Assembly (NCBI RefSeq): GCF_014174405.1
Contig: NZ_JACEGA010000001.1
Span: 2,199,001-2,263,000, forward strand
From: Variimorphobacter saccharofermentans
GTDB lineage: Bacteria; Bacillota; Clostridia; Lachnospirales; Lachnospiraceae
Length of the DNA stretch: 64,000 nucleotides
Direction: 5' to 3'
Below, in pieces: positions 7,040 to 16,710 of this stretch. Numbering within the stretch: the first letter of the stretch is position 1; each line of letters opens with the position of its first letter. Position numbers and translations under genes: made by a program. The notes under the pieces were generated by a model. That model was not told the origin of the DNA and ran no database searches. It worked only from the letters and a program-made list of their open reading frames with translations.

Positions 7040-9718
7040 TTATTCAATACTCTTCAAAGATTCAACCATATTTATTTTTTTCAATTTGTAATACATTACA
7101 AAATTAACGAAAGCAGAAAAGAAAAAGGTCAAAAGGATACTATAGATATAACTGCTAAAATCAATATTCCTTCCGAACATGACCAGATCAATCTCCACTG
7201 TGGTAATGACATAGCGATGTAGAAAAATCCCCATAAATACGCCTACAATACTCCCGATTATGGTGAGTATTATATTCTCACGGTAAATATAAGCAGCTGT
7301 TTCCGGATTATAAAAGCCCAGTACTTTAATGGTTGCCAGCTCTCTTCTACGTTCATTTATATTTATATTATTCAAATTATATAATACGATGAAGGCCAAA
7401 GCTCCGGCTGCAATGATCAAAACCCAAATCACAATATTCAAGCTTACCAGGACATTTTCAAGAAGATTCTTAAAATTACTAATATAATCAATTCCTGTGG
7501 TTGCGTTCAACTGTAAAAGTCGATTTCCGATACTCATCTGATCCTTCTCACTCAGTTCTGACATTGATAGTAAAAAGGAGTTATATTCCGACTCTTCCTG
7601 AAACAGCTCTTTATAAAGCTCCGGTGTCATATATAAGTAATGAGTCATATAATTCTCTGTAATTGCAGATACCGTTACTGACGCTTCTTTATCTCCCTCA
7701 TGTATGATAATCTCATCACCAGCATCGATCCCTAATTTCTTTGAGATTTGCTCCGTAAGAATCACTCCATCATCCGTTAAGGTTATTTTTTCATGATTCG
7801 TTCTTTTCCGTAAAACAATAAAATCTTTAAGATAAGAAGTCTCCATAGGAACATACATGGTTACTTCCTTTGTCTCTTCCCCAAAGGTAATATCGATTAC
7901 ATTGGTCTTTACTGGGATGGAGCTAACATCCTCTATTTCATCCAATTCAGTCTGTAATTTAGCTTTATCCTCAGTTGTTGCTTCCTGATCTATTGAGACT
8001 GAAGCATCATATAACATAATTTCATCAAATTGTCTGGTATATATTACGAAAATCGAATCCTTTAAGCCAAAACCTACTAAAAGGAGTGCCATGCATCCGC
8101 CGATACCAAAAACCGTCATAAAAAAACGTTTTTTATAACGCATAAGATTTCGGACGGTAGCCTTCCACGTAAAGGAAAGCCTTCTCCAAAGAAATGTGAT
8201 ACGTTCCATAAATACTCGTTTCCCATTTTTCGGAGGCTCCGGTCTCATAAGTTGTGCAGGCTTTGCAAGTAATTCTTTATAGCAGGCGAAAAAGGTAGCT
8301 AAACCAACACATAAAACGGAAAACACCGTTGCTAGTACGGTATAATACCAATTGAATGGAGTTATCACCTCTGGAATATTGGGATACATCATTTTATATG
8401 CATTGATAATAATCATCGGCAACACCTTCAATCCAAGGGCAGCCCCTGCCAAGCTTCCTACTAAGGTAGCTATGAATGCATAAAGTATATATTTTGATGC
8501 GATCGTCAGCTTTGAATATCCCAATGCCTTTAACGTACCTATCTCAATTCTTTCTTCTTCTACCATTCTTGTCATTGTAGTAAGACTGATTAGCGCTGCC
8601 ACCAAGTAGAAAATAACCGGAAATACCTTACCAATTGCACCAATCCGTTCTGCATTCTGTTCAAATTCTACATAGGCCTCAATACTTCCACGATCAAGCA
8701 CATACCACTTTGGCATTTTCAGCTTTGCTAGTTCTGCCTCTGATTCCTGAATTTGCTTTTCCGCTTCTTCAAATTTCTCCTGTACCTTGTCTGATTCGGC
8801 AGCTAACTTCTCTAAGGAAGCTTCCAGCTCCAACTCACTTAATCCGGAATTCTCAAGCATGAGCTTACTTTGTTTTAATTGCTCCTCTGCTTTTTCTCTC
8901 TCGGAGTTAAGCTCCTGCTTCGCTTGTTGAATTTTATCATAAGCCGGGTTATACAATTCTTCATAACGTATCTGATTTTGCTTGTCAGCTATTTTCTTTA
9001 TGTTATTAACAACTGAATCAACACAATCATCATATTCCTGTGAATAAGCAGTCATATCCTTCGCTTCTGCTACAGATACATAGACAGCGGAATAAGCCTC
9101 CATTTGAAACAGTTCAGGCTGAAGTACGATAAAGCTATTAACCTCCCCATCCCCAATATCAGAGCTTCCCCGTTGAAAGGACAGATAATAAGAGGTGGAT
9201 CCTATTCCTACAATGGTAAAATCATCCCCTTTGATTCGATCAGATAACGGTTGATTTGTACCTGATTCAAGATGAATATGATCTCCTAGCTGATATCCAG
9301 TAGTAGTGATAAAGAACTCATCCACCAGTACCTCATTTTCAGACTGTGGCATTCTGCCCTCACTTACATTGATCAAATTCAATTTACTGGTTGCACTCAT
9401 TGCTTCCAGAACTAATTCATTCCCATCCGCATCACAAACTACATGTGTAGAATATGCTGCTTCAACCTCATCTACCCCATCAATTTTTGAAATTTCTGCT
9501 ACATCTTTATCTGTTAGACCTAGAGTGCCTAAGACACGGATATCCATCAGATTACTTTCATCAAAATAATGATCTGCTGTTAGCCTCATATCCGGATTTG
9601 TAGCCCGGATACCCGCAAAAAATGCTACCCCTAAAGCAACTATTAGTAATATAGAAAGGAAACGGTTAAAGCTTGTTTTAATCTCCATAAAAAAGTCTTT
9701 ACGTATTGCTTTTTTCAT
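7040..9718 (-). CDS. ABC transporter permease, FtsX family with extracellular coiled coil (module B)
   Basis: About 892 residues. Start ATG 9718 is chosen because GGAGGGAGCA precedes it; a further ATG 12 bases upstream overlaps that site. Order: a first helix near residues 20-40 (SILLIVALGVAFFAG), an extracellular domain to about 250, a Glu/Lys/Gln-rich coiled coil at about 258-334, then three helices with the FtsX loop GTLKALGYSKLTIASKY. A second FtsX unit follows, with a helix at about 535, an extracellular domain, and the last three helices with ATIKVLGFYNPETAAY. This long coiled-coil form is common in Lachnospiraceae and Streptococcus-type exporters. The coiled coil probably spans the periplasm-like space or contacts the wall; the substrate is unknown. 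The ATPase gene ends 15 bases upstream. Confidence 0.86.
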   Translation of the reverse strand: MKKAIRKDFFMEIKTSFNRFLSILLIVALGVAFFAGIRATNPDMRLTADHYFDESNLMDIRVLGTLGLTDKDVAEISKIDGVDEVEAAYSTHVVCDADGNELVLEAMSATSKLNLINVSEGRMPQSENEVLVDEFFITTTGYQLGDHIHLESGTNQPLSDRIKGDDFTIVGIGSTSYYLSFQRGSSDIGDGEVNSFIVLQPELFQMEAYSAVYVSVAEAKDMTAYSQEYDDCVDSVVNNIKKIADKQNQIRYEELYNPAYDKIQQAKQELNSEREKAEEQLKQSKLMLENSGLSELELEASLEKLAAESDKVQEKFEEAEKQIQESEAELAKLKMPKWYVLDRGSIEAYVEFEQNAERIGAIGKVFPVIFYLVAALISLTTMTRMVEEERIEIGTLKALGYSKLTIASKYILYAFIATLVGSLAGAALGLKVLPMIIINAYKMMYPNIPEVITPFNWYYTVLATVFSVLCVGLATFFACYKELLAKPAQLMRPEPPKNGKRVFMERITFLWRRLSFTWKATVRNLMRYKKRFFMTVFGIGGCMALLLVGFGLKDSIFVIYTRQFDEIMLYDASVSIDQEATTEDKAKLQTELDEIEDVSSIPVKTNVIDITFGEETKEVTMYVPMETSYLKDFIVLRKRTNHEKITLTDDGVILTEQISKKLGIDAGDEIIIHEGDKEASVTVSAITENYMTHYLYMTPELYKELFQEESEYNSFLLSMSELSEKDQMSIGNRLLQLNATTGIDYISNFKNLLENVLVSLNIVIWVLIIAAGALAFIVLYNLNNININERRRELATIKVLGFYNPETAAYIYRENIILTIIGSIVGVFMGIFLHRYVITTVEIDLVMFGRNIDFSSYIYSILLTFFFSAFVNFVMYYKLKKINMVESLKSIE

Positions 9719-9733
9719 TGCTCCCTCCATTGT

Positions 9734-10435
9734 CTACCATTCAATGGTATCCACCGAAACCGGATGCTCATTTTTCATGACCTGAGATACTCTACCATTC
9801 TTTACTTTAATGATCCGATCTGCCATAGGGGTTAAGGCTGAGTTATGTGTGATAACGATTACTGTCATATTTCGTTCTCTGCAGGTATCCTGAAGAAGCT
9901 TCAGAATTTGCTTACCTGTTTGATAGTCAAGAGCCCCGGTTGGCTCATCGCATAGTAGCAGCTTTGGATTTTTCGCTAAAGCTCTGGCAATTGCCACTCT
10001 TTGCTGTTCTCCTCCGGATAGTTGAGCGGGGAAATTATCCATTCTGTCACCCAATCCAACCTCCTTCAATACCATTTCCGCGTCCAAAGGATTTTTGCAG
10101 ATCTGAGATGCCAGCTCCACATTCTCCTTTGCTGTAAGATTCTGTACTAAATTATAGAATTGAAACACAAAACCTATATCATCTCTACGATATTTCGTAA
10201 GCTGCTTCTCGTTATAATCTGTAATATTAATTCCGGCAATTTGAACGATACCTTCTGAAGCCGTATCCATTCCTCCAAGTATATTTAATACGGTGGTTTT
10301 TCCTGCTCCACTGGGACCGACTATTACGACAAATTCTCCTTCTTCTATTGAAAATTCCACTCCATCCAGAGCATGAATCTCAATTTCTCCCATCCGATAC
10401 GTTTTTCTGACCTTTTCCATTTTAATAAAATCCAT
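9734..10435 (-). CDS. ABC transporter ATP-binding protein (module B)
   Basis: 233-residue ATPase of the MacB/LolD group. Walker A is [10 protein letters not shown], the Q-loop FVFQFYNL, the signature LSGGEQQR, Walker [13 protein letters not shown], and the H-loop VITHN. The start is ATG 10435, with GGAGG 7 bases upstream; a TTG one codon earlier is less well placed. It is followed by its permease gene after 15 bases, so the pair is an operon. It should dimerise below the membrane and drive the mechanotransmission typical of FtsX exporters, by family knowledge. No dedicated regulator is intact; the relic at 6.7-6.9 kb may once have served it. Confidence 0.9.
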   Translation of the reverse strand: MDFIKMEKVRKTYRMGEIEIHALDGVEFSIEEGEFVVIVGPSGAGKTTVLNILGGMDTASEGIVQIAGINITDYNEKQLTKYRRDDIGFVFQFYNLVQNLTAKENVELASQICKNPLDAEMVLKEVGLGDRMDNFPAQLSGGEQQRVAIARALAKNPKLLLCDEPTGALDYQTGKQILKLLQDTCRERNMTVIVITHNSALTPMADRIIKVKNGRVSQVMKNEHPVSVDTIEW

Positions 10436-10697
10436 CAAACATCCTCCATCGATATCCCAAGAATAATTAGTAAACTAGTTGGAATGTCCTCCCTATTTTA
10501 TAATTCTTATTATCGTTATACAAGTAAAGAAATATAAAGATATTATAAAATATTTCTTACATTTTGATCGGTCTCATCCCATCCATTCCTATTTTACATT
10601 ACTTCCAAGAAATAATTTTAACGAAACTGTAAATCCTATTAAATAAGCGTAGATACATTGATCATATAGAAATCGCAGTATAGAAATGAGGTATAAC

Positions 10698-11408
10698 ATG
10701 AACTTATTAAAAATTGCAATTTCATCCTTCGGAACATTAATTGCTTTGTTTTTATTTACAAAAATCTTGGGTAATCGCCAAATGTCACAGCTTAGCATGT
10801 ATGATTATGTAAGCAGTGTTACAATTGGTTCCATTGCCGGAGAAATGTCGATCTTATCCTCCGATAGTTTTCTTGAACCTCTAGTTGCTATGGCTGTATT
10901 CAGTATCTTAACCTATATTATATCCTACCTAACCTGCAAATCAATCTATCTAAGACGTTTTTTTGAAGGTCCTGCTCTGCTTTTATACCAGGATGGACAG
11001 ATATATGAAAAGAACCTTCTGAAGGCGAAGCTGGATATTGATGAACTGTTATCCTCTTGTCGGTTAAGCGGATATTTTGATTTAGAGGAGATTCATACAA
11101 TTTACTTGGAATCAAATGGTATGCTTAGTATCCTGCCTAAAGCAATCAGTCGTCCAGTGAATCCTAAGGATATGCATATGGAACCAGAGCAATCATTACC
11201 CTTAGCGAATATTATCATTGATGGCAAGATTCTCCCAAAGGTTTTAAATATCATTAATAAAAATGAGACATGGGTCTATCAACAGCTTAAGAAGCATGGC
11301 ATTAAAAACATCGAGGAGGTTATTCTTGCATCCTATGATTTTACCACTGATTCCTTGAATATTTATATAAAATTCCATAGGAAAATGATTCGTGACATTT
11401 TTGAATAG
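10698..11408 (+). CDS. DUF421 (YetF/YcaP-type) membrane protein
   Basis: 236-residue protein with three N-terminal membrane helices within the first 90 residues (first one about 5-25), followed by a two-part cytoplasmic DUF421 domain. Family marks are LGNRQMSQLSMYDYVSSVTI (cytoplasmic loop), LLLYQDGQIYEKNL, and the pairing of VLASYD-like strands near the end (EEVILASYDF). Bacillus homologues such as YetF and SpoVIF-linked YkjA lack an agreed biochemical role; some are spore-related. The start is ATG 10698, because GAGGT precedes it by 5 bases; an ATG at 10686 overlaps that site. It may be co-transcribed with the M23 peptidase gene 62 bases downstream. Confidence 0.85.
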   Translation: MNLLKIAISSFGTLIALFLFTKILGNRQMSQLSMYDYVSSVTIGSIAGEMSILSSDSFLEPLVAMAVFSILTYIISYLTCKSIYLRRFFEGPALLLYQDGQIYEKNLLKAKLDIDELLSSCRLSGYFDLEEIHTIYLESNGMLSILPKAISRPVNPKDMHMEPEQSLPLANIIIDGKILPKVLNIINKNETWVYQQLKKHGIKNIEEVILASYDFTTDSLNIYIKFHRKMIRDIFE

Positions 11409-11470
11409 GAATAGATATCAAGCTGAAAACATAAAATATTACAAGTTTTAGTATACAAGGATGTCTAAAA

Positions 11471-12577
11471 ATGGTCGGACATTTCAAAGCAAAACATATT
11501 ATTCTCTGCGAGCTAATCGTTTTATGTATCCTGGCATCTGCCATTATCAAACAGAATATTGATAAGGAGGCCGCTGCCTTTGCATCAATGTACGATAAGG
11601 AAAAGGAATATATTAAATGGGTGAACTTTGATGTTACCTGCAAAGCTTTAGAGCAAGCTTATAAAGCTGACGTCGAGTCCCAAACCGAGGAGGTAAAACT
11701 AAACTGGATTGAACTACTTGCCTGCCTCGGTAATAAATATGGTGGAGACTTTTCAAGATATAAGGATAAGCATCTGAAAGAGCTGGTAGATAAATTAAAA
11801 TCAAAGGAAGAAACCATTGAGTCCATAACAGAGAATATGAAATACTATGATTATTATTATGAAGCTTATAATGCTGTATTAGGAGGTATGGTAGGAAAAT
11901 ATAAAATTGAAGTCCCGGATGATACGGTTCCCGGAGGAAAGCGATGGGAAGAAAAGTATGGTCTTAAAGTGTTCCTCCCAATCGCAAAATATTATCCCTT
12001 TAGTCATTTTGATGATTTCGGAGTGTCCAGAAGCTATGGATTTAAAAGAAAGCATTTAGGACATGATATGATGGGTCAGGTCGGGACGCCTATCATTTCG
12101 GTAGAATCCGGTATTGTTGAGGCCCTTGGTTGGAATCAATATGGTGGATGGCGTATTGGCATTCGTTCCTTTGATAAAAAACGTTATTACTACTATGCCC
12201 ATCTTAGAAAGAACTTTCCTTATAATAAATCTTTACAGGTAGGTAGTATTGTTCAGGCAGGTGATGTCATTGGGTATCTTGGAAGAACCGGCTATAGTAG
12301 CTCAGAAAATGCGAATAATATTCAAACACCCCATCTTCATTTTGGTTTGCAATTAATCTTCGATGAGTCACAAAAGGAAGGAATGAATGAAATCTGGATT
12401 GACTGCTATGATTTAATTCTTTTCTTGAGCCGTAACCGTTGTGAAACTGTGAAAGATCCGGAAACTAAGGAATACCACAGAGTTTATCAATACATCGATC
12501 CAATTGCAGAGCATTATATCAATCACAGTATTTACAAATATAATGATGCGGAATTTGAGATTCATATCTATGAATAA
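11471..12577 (+). CDS. M23-family metallopeptidase, membrane-anchored
   Basis: 368-residue protein with one N-terminal membrane helix (about residues 8-27), a helical linker rich in Lys/Glu, and a C-terminal LytM/M23 domain from about 170. Zinc ligands are visible as HLGHDMMG (HxxxD type), followed by YYYYAHL and the terminal HLHFG motif. Family members cut peptidoglycan cross-bridges. Most of the domain looks catalytically complete. A C-terminal extension of about 80 residues (from DESQKEG on) is rich in Tyr/Asp and of unknown role. It converges on the germination operon with only 8 bases between stops, so a link with spores (cortex or engulfment) is plausible but only inference. No good GGAGG is seen; the start is the first ATG of the frame. 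Confidence 0.82.
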   Translation: MVGHFKAKHIILCELIVLCILASAIIKQNIDKEAAAFASMYDKEKEYIKWVNFDVTCKALEQAYKADVESQTEEVKLNWIELLACLGNKYGGDFSRYKDKHLKELVDKLKSKEETIESITENMKYYDYYYEAYNAVLGGMVGKYKIEVPDDTVPGGKRWEEKYGLKVFLPIAKYYPFSHFDDFGVSRSYGFKRKHLGHDMMGQVGTPIISVESGIVEALGWNQYGGWRIGIRSFDKKRYYYYAHLRKNFPYNKSLQVGSIVQAGDVIGYLGRTGYSSSENANNIQTPHLHFGLQLIFDESQKEGMNEIWIDCYDLILFLSRNRCETVKDPETKEYHRVYQYIDPIAEHYINHSIYKYNDAEFEIHIYE

Positions 12578-12585
12578 TAGGCTGC

Positions 12586-13689
12586 TTAATTCTGTTTCAC
12601 TATCTTCTTTCTTCGTATTAGGCAAATAAATGCCATAAATAATGGTATAACATACTGGAACACAAGGTTGAGATTTACAATCAAATTCTGATATAAAAAC
12701 CGGAATTCAAACTGGGTACTGCTAATATAATAGGTTAAATAAAATACAATCATTGACAAAGGAGCATAAAGAAAATAACAGTCTTCCTGAATATGAAAAA
12801 GCCATTCAAAGCACCGTAAAAATAATACAGTAAAAATACAAATAGCAATAAAATCAGAAAGTATACATATCAAGGTAACAAGAACCTCAAACCGTTCAAA
12901 AATATTAAAAAAGGAGATGCTTTTTACTGTGATATAGAATGGAAAAGGCAAATCTGCCGTTAAACTGGTTCCTGAGATACCAAATGTAAAAAAGGTTATG
13001 ACAAAGGAGAGGATTGTAAAGGTAAGAATCCCAAACCATAGCTTTCTTATATGTTGTGAAGTAATACGAATTCCAAACTTATCTGCAAAAAAGAGTGCAA
13101 TAATGATATTTCCTCCAACAGTAATAACATTACGGGATGCAACAATCGTCTCTGGTAAATGTATCGTTGACACCGGGTACAAATAATCCGAGCGTATTCT
13201 GGTAAACGCACACAAGAATAATATAGCAAATAATATAAGAACAGTTCCCAATGTAAGCTCTGAGAAACGAAAAATCGTCTTCATTCCATGTAATAACGCA
13301 TAAAATACTATGATAAAAAGAATGACCATAAAAAACTCAGAACTAGTCTTCGGCATCAAGGTAAATTGCATGGTCATACTGTAGATGGATACTTTCGCTG
13401 TAAGAGCAAGTAAAATCCATAATAAATATGCCAAAACCAGTATTTTCGAAATGAACTTACCAAATAACTGAACCATAATTTCATACAAATTCAGTCCTGG
13501 AAAGGAACGAATAAGTAAAATAATAATGGCAGTAAGCGGAATCGTAGCAAATATAGACCATAATGGGCTGAGATATCCACTTCTGCCTGCCTCTTGGGCA
13601 AGTGCAGTTGGTACTTGTCTTAGGATGGTAGACACTGATATAAATAGGAACATAAAGGTAATCTGTCGTAATGATACTTCTCTATTCAT
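12586..13689 (-). CDS. gerAB: Spore germination protein, GerB/GerAB family
   Basis: 367-residue polytopic membrane protein with about ten helices, of the GerAB family within the amino acid-polyamine-cation transporter fold. It starts REVSLRQITFMFLFISVSTILRQVPTALA, a typical GerAB N-terminus, and ends with a basic tail (RRKKIVKQ). GerAB is the subunit that binds the germinant amino acid in the spore inner membrane, by knowledge of Bacillus GerA. It is last in the operon gerA-gerC-small protein-gerB. The order A-C-B with a short gene inserted differs from the classical A-B-C of Bacillus. TGAGGT precedes the ATG. Confidence 0.88.
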   Translation of the reverse strand: MNREVSLRQITFMFLFISVSTILRQVPTALAQEAGRSGYLSPLWSIFATIPLTAIIILLIRSFPGLNLYEIMVQLFGKFISKILVLAYLLWILLALTAKVSIYSMTMQFTLMPKTSSEFFMVILFIIVFYALLHGMKTIFRFSELTLGTVLILFAILFLCAFTRIRSDYLYPVSTIHLPETIVASRNVITVGGNIIIALFFADKFGIRITSQHIRKLWFGILTFTILSFVITFFTFGISGTSLTADLPFPFYITVKSISFFNIFERFEVLVTLICILSDFIAICIFTVLFLRCFEWLFHIQEDCYFLYAPLSMIVFYLTYYISSTQFEFRFLYQNLIVNLNLVFQYVIPLFMAFICLIRRKKIVKQN

Positions 13690-13700
13690 ATTTGGTTACC

Positions 13701-13889
13701 TCACTTCATATACTTATCCATTAGATATGATAAGCTTGGTAGATACGGATTTACAATGTAGATGATGCCCATGGCAATCCCTATCAAAGAAAGAAATAAA
13801 TATAAAACCATACTTTTCTTATCGTGTAACAGCTTTTTCTTCTGCTTTATAAAGGTATATATTAATGTAAATGAAAATACATAAATCAT
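13701..13889 (-). CDS. Small two-helix membrane protein of germination operon (candidate D subunit)
   Basis: 62-residue protein with two hydrophobic segments (about 1-13 and 28-47) separated by a Lys-rich loop (IKQKKKLLHDKK). It sits between gerC (18 bases upstream) and gerB (11 bases downstream), with AGAGGG before its ATG, so it is translated from the operon. Some Bacillus gerA-type operons encode a comparable short two-helix D protein that modulates receptor function. By size, topology and position this is a candidate equivalent; sequence homology is not established here. Confidence 0.72.
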   Translation of the reverse strand: MIYVFSFTLIYTFIKQKKKLLHDKKSMVLYLFLSLIGIAMGIIYIVNPYLPSLSYLMDKYMK

Positions 13890-13907
13890 CTGAATCCCTC
13901 TTCTTCT

Positions 13908-15038
13908 TTAATATGTTCCCAATATGAATGATTTTGATATTTTCGATTTCAATTGATAACGGTATTCTATCTTTGCAATCCGTTCCGACCAATCTCCCTC
14001 TATGCTTTCCCATTCATTATAATTCTGATTTTCGATGACTCTGGCCAGACCAAGGATATCTCTTCCTGTATTGATGGAATAGTTCACCGGTTTCTCAATT
14101 ATTGACAAAATGTATTGATTCTGCTGGTCCGTAAGCCTCTCCAATACTTCAGGAATAAATATATTTCCCTTTGTGAGAACTTCCTTCATCATTGTTTCAA
14201 AGTCCATTTTGATGGTTACAACTACCTTTTTATTCCTCAATTCGGCCTTTAGCTTTGTTTTCGTATAGGAAACCATTAAACTTGCCTGATCCTGTAAATA
14301 GATCGGATAACTACGCATGATGTTTTTGATAAAATTAACACCATCCGAGGTTTCACGGTCAAGATAATCACTAAGCTTTAATTCATCAAATACAGCATAG
14401 CCCTCGATAACATAACCGGACTCTTCCGCGATAAGATATGGGATTAATGTACTGGATAAGCTCTGTTTCATATCATTTAGTATATTAACCATGGTGTTGT
14501 CATTTCTGGTGAGTATTTCCTGCTGCTTTTGCTCGATTGCTTCCAAATCCTCATGTATGATTTGATCATTTTCAATTCCCTGTTTTACGAAATCAGAAGC
14601 CTTTCTATCCTTTATAATATAAATTAAAGCTTCCATTTTAATTGTTTCATCCCTGGATAAAAAGTCCAAGCATCGATCAAGTCCCATTTCTGCTGCTTCC
14701 TGTCCTATGAGAAAGGATCCAGCCTGGGCAATGGAGATTGCTTTCTTATTCTTATCCTTTAGATCCTCTAAAGCCTCATAGGGAGTTGCACCTTTCCCCT
14801 CAGCCAGCTCTTCCTCTCCAGAACCGGCACCCTTTTCAGGGTCTGCACCTCCACCTGTACTATACAGAGCATTCACCACATATTCTCCTTCGAAATGATC
14901 GATACAAATAACCAGTGCTAGATTTATTTCATCAATTTCTCTTCTGCTCATATCATGCGTGCAACCGTAAAGAAGAGTTATATTAAAAAGTATTAAAAAC
15001 AGGAATATTATTTTTATGAAACGACTCTTAATTTTCAT
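13908..15038 (-). CDS. gerAC: Spore germination lipoprotein, Ger(x)C family
   Basis: 376-residue lipoprotein. The signal peptide (basic KIKSRFIK, then a hydrophobic stretch) ends in the lipobox LLYGC at Cys26. The mature protein follows the Ger(x)C pattern: REIDEINLALVICID at the start, TPYEALEDL, a central region with EGYAVFDELKLSDYL, and a C-terminal domain with the conserved NYNEWESIEGDW. It would be anchored by lipid to the spore inner membrane as the C subunit of the germinant receptor. Its ATG lies inside the last 11 bases of gerA (ATGA-type overlap in a shifted frame), indicating translational coupling. Confidence 0.9.
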   Translation of the reverse strand: MKIKSRFIKIIFLFLILFNITLLYGCTHDMSRREIDEINLALVICIDHFEGEYVVNALYSTGGGADPEKGAGSGEEELAEGKGATPYEALEDLKDKNKKAISIAQAGSFLIGQEAAEMGLDRCLDFLSRDETIKMEALIYIIKDRKASDFVKQGIENDQIIHEDLEAIEQKQQEILTRNDNTMVNILNDMKQSLSSTLIPYLIAEESGYVIEGYAVFDELKLSDYLDRETSDGVNFIKNIMRSYPIYLQDQASLMVSYTKTKLKAELRNKKVVVTIKMDFETMMKEVLTKGNIFIPEVLERLTDQQNQYILSIIEKPVNYSINTGRDILGLARVIENQNYNEWESIEGDWSERIAKIEYRYQLKSKISKSFILGTY

Positions 15039-16512
15039 ATTTTGCTATCTTCTCCCTGTCATTTTGTTTTATACGGTTCTCTGATGCAATCTTCTGTGGT
15101 CTCTTCGTAAAATATCGAATGGGGTATCGAAATAATGTATCCTTATGATTACTTTCATCGATGTCTACAAAAGGAGATAAATAAGCAACTCCATAGTTAT
15201 CAAGACTGCATAGATGAGTAAATAGAAGAATCAATCCTATGGCCAAGCCAAAAAAGCCTGCTAAAGCAGCTAACAGTGAGAAGGTAAAGCGTATAACCCG
15301 AATCCCACTGCTTAAGTCCTGGTTCGGCATAATAAATCCTGCGATACCAGCAAGTGACACTATGACAACAACCAAGGGGGATAATATATTCGCTGTTACA
15401 GCGGACTGTCCCACAACCAGACCGCCCAGAATTGACATAGCGGTTCCTACCGTCTTAGGCAGTCTTAAACCAGCTTCAATCAGTATTTCAAATGCGATCA
15501 AAAGCCCCAGCACCTCTGTAGCCGAAGAAAACGGTACATTTTGCTTAGCTGCCTGTGTCGATAGGGCTAATTGTACCGGTAGCATCTGATTTTGATAGGT
15601 TGTTGCAGCAATATAAAATGCAGGTAGAAACAGAGTGATAATCATCGCTATATATCGGATCATACGCAAAGATGATCCTACAATAAAGTGGTTTGCATAA
15701 TCCTCCGGTGACTGCATCAGCATCACAAGCTGGCATGGCAATAAATATACAAATGGAATGCCATCTACAACTAATGCAATTCTTCCATCAGAAAGATTGG
15801 CCGATATTCTGTCCGGACGCTGTGAATACATAATCTGAGGAAATAGACTCTTTTTGTTTTCAATCAAATATTCCTCAATAAATGCAGGTGTTGAGATATT
15901 ATCAATATCAATTTTTTTGATTATATCTCTTATCTTATTTACGGTGTCCATATTTGCTATATTACTCATGTAAACTAACGACATATCCGTTTTAGACACC
16001 CTGCCTACACTAAGACTTTCAACAACCAGATATTCTGAGCGAATTCTTCGACGAATTAAAGCCGTATTAACTCTCATAACTTCAATAAAGGCATCTTTAG
16101 CTCCTTTTAGTACCATTTCCTCATTCGGCTCTGATATGGAGCGCTTATCAAACATACGAATGTCGTATACAATTGCTTTTTGCTCCCCATCAAAAATGAA
16201 TGCGACCATTCCGCTAAGAACATATTTTAATAATAATTGATAATCCCCTTCCTCCTTTGTAAATACATGATAGGATCCACCGCTTAAGAGATAGTCCATT
16301 ACCTGTCGTTCTGTACTGAGATCCTTTAAATTATCATCTGATATAAGCTCTGTAAGGATTGCCTCATCTACTAATTGCGAATTAATTAATCCATCTACAC
16401 AGAAAAGATGGAGTGTAATACTATTCTGATTAAGCTTTATCGGACGAATCAATACATCTCCACTTTTAGAGAAAAGCTCTTTTATCTGTTTTGAATTAAT
16501 AATCTGTTCCAT
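15028..16512 (-). CDS. gerAA: Spore germination protein, GerA family
   Basis: 494-residue A subunit of a germinant receptor. It has an N-terminal hydrophilic domain (about 1-275) and then five or so membrane helices from about 290 to 440, with the family signature [53 protein letters not shown]. The C-terminal tail is basic ([15 protein letters not shown]). It is first in the operon and overlaps gerC. AGAGGGAAATCT precedes the ATG. Roughly 60 bases upstream, TGAATA at 16572-16577 matches the sigma-G -35 consensus, but the expected -10 is poor, so forespore control is inferred mainly from family knowledge. Confidence 0.92.
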   Translation of the reverse strand: [494 protein letters not shown]

Positions 16513-16622
16513 AGATTTCCCTCTTTCTCAATTCAACCGCTTCCTATATTTTCTGTGAAAATAACCTTCTTTATTCATAAAAATCTATATTTACACAATA
16601 ATTGATCAAAATGCATAAATGA

Positions 16623-16640
16623 GACTTTTGACACCCTAAT
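16623..16640 (+). repeat. Solo copy of the GACTTTTGACACCCTAAT repeat end
   Basis: Exact 18-base match to the terminal repeat of the element at 27468-27561, found here once, 3 bases before the long hairpin 16643-16710. It may mark a degenerate or different-length member of the same repeat family. Confidence 0.7.
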
Positions 16641-16642
16641 CC

Positions 16643-16710
16643 ACATAAAGAATATCAATTAAAAAAGGCCGTCTCATTAGACAGCCTTTTCTAAGTCATA
16701 TTCTTTATGT
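16643..16710. terminator. Long nested hairpin, likely terminator
   Basis: A perfect 13-bp outer stem (ACATAAAGAATAT, 16643-16655, with 16698-16710) encloses an inner terminator-like stem (AAAAGGCCGTCT / AGACAGCCTTTT, one G-T pair, CATT loop). Its A-run gives a U-tract on the minus strand, so it can end the transcript of the gene at 16815. Confidence 0.65.

Noticed and set aside
15239..15589. 116-residue frame opposite gerA
   Set aside because: Antisense shadow of the membrane part of gerA; no family features.
16549..16577. Sigma-G promoter before gerA
   Set aside because: TGAATA fits the -35, but the region 16-18 bases downstream only weakly resembles CATACTA, so it was not listed as a feature.
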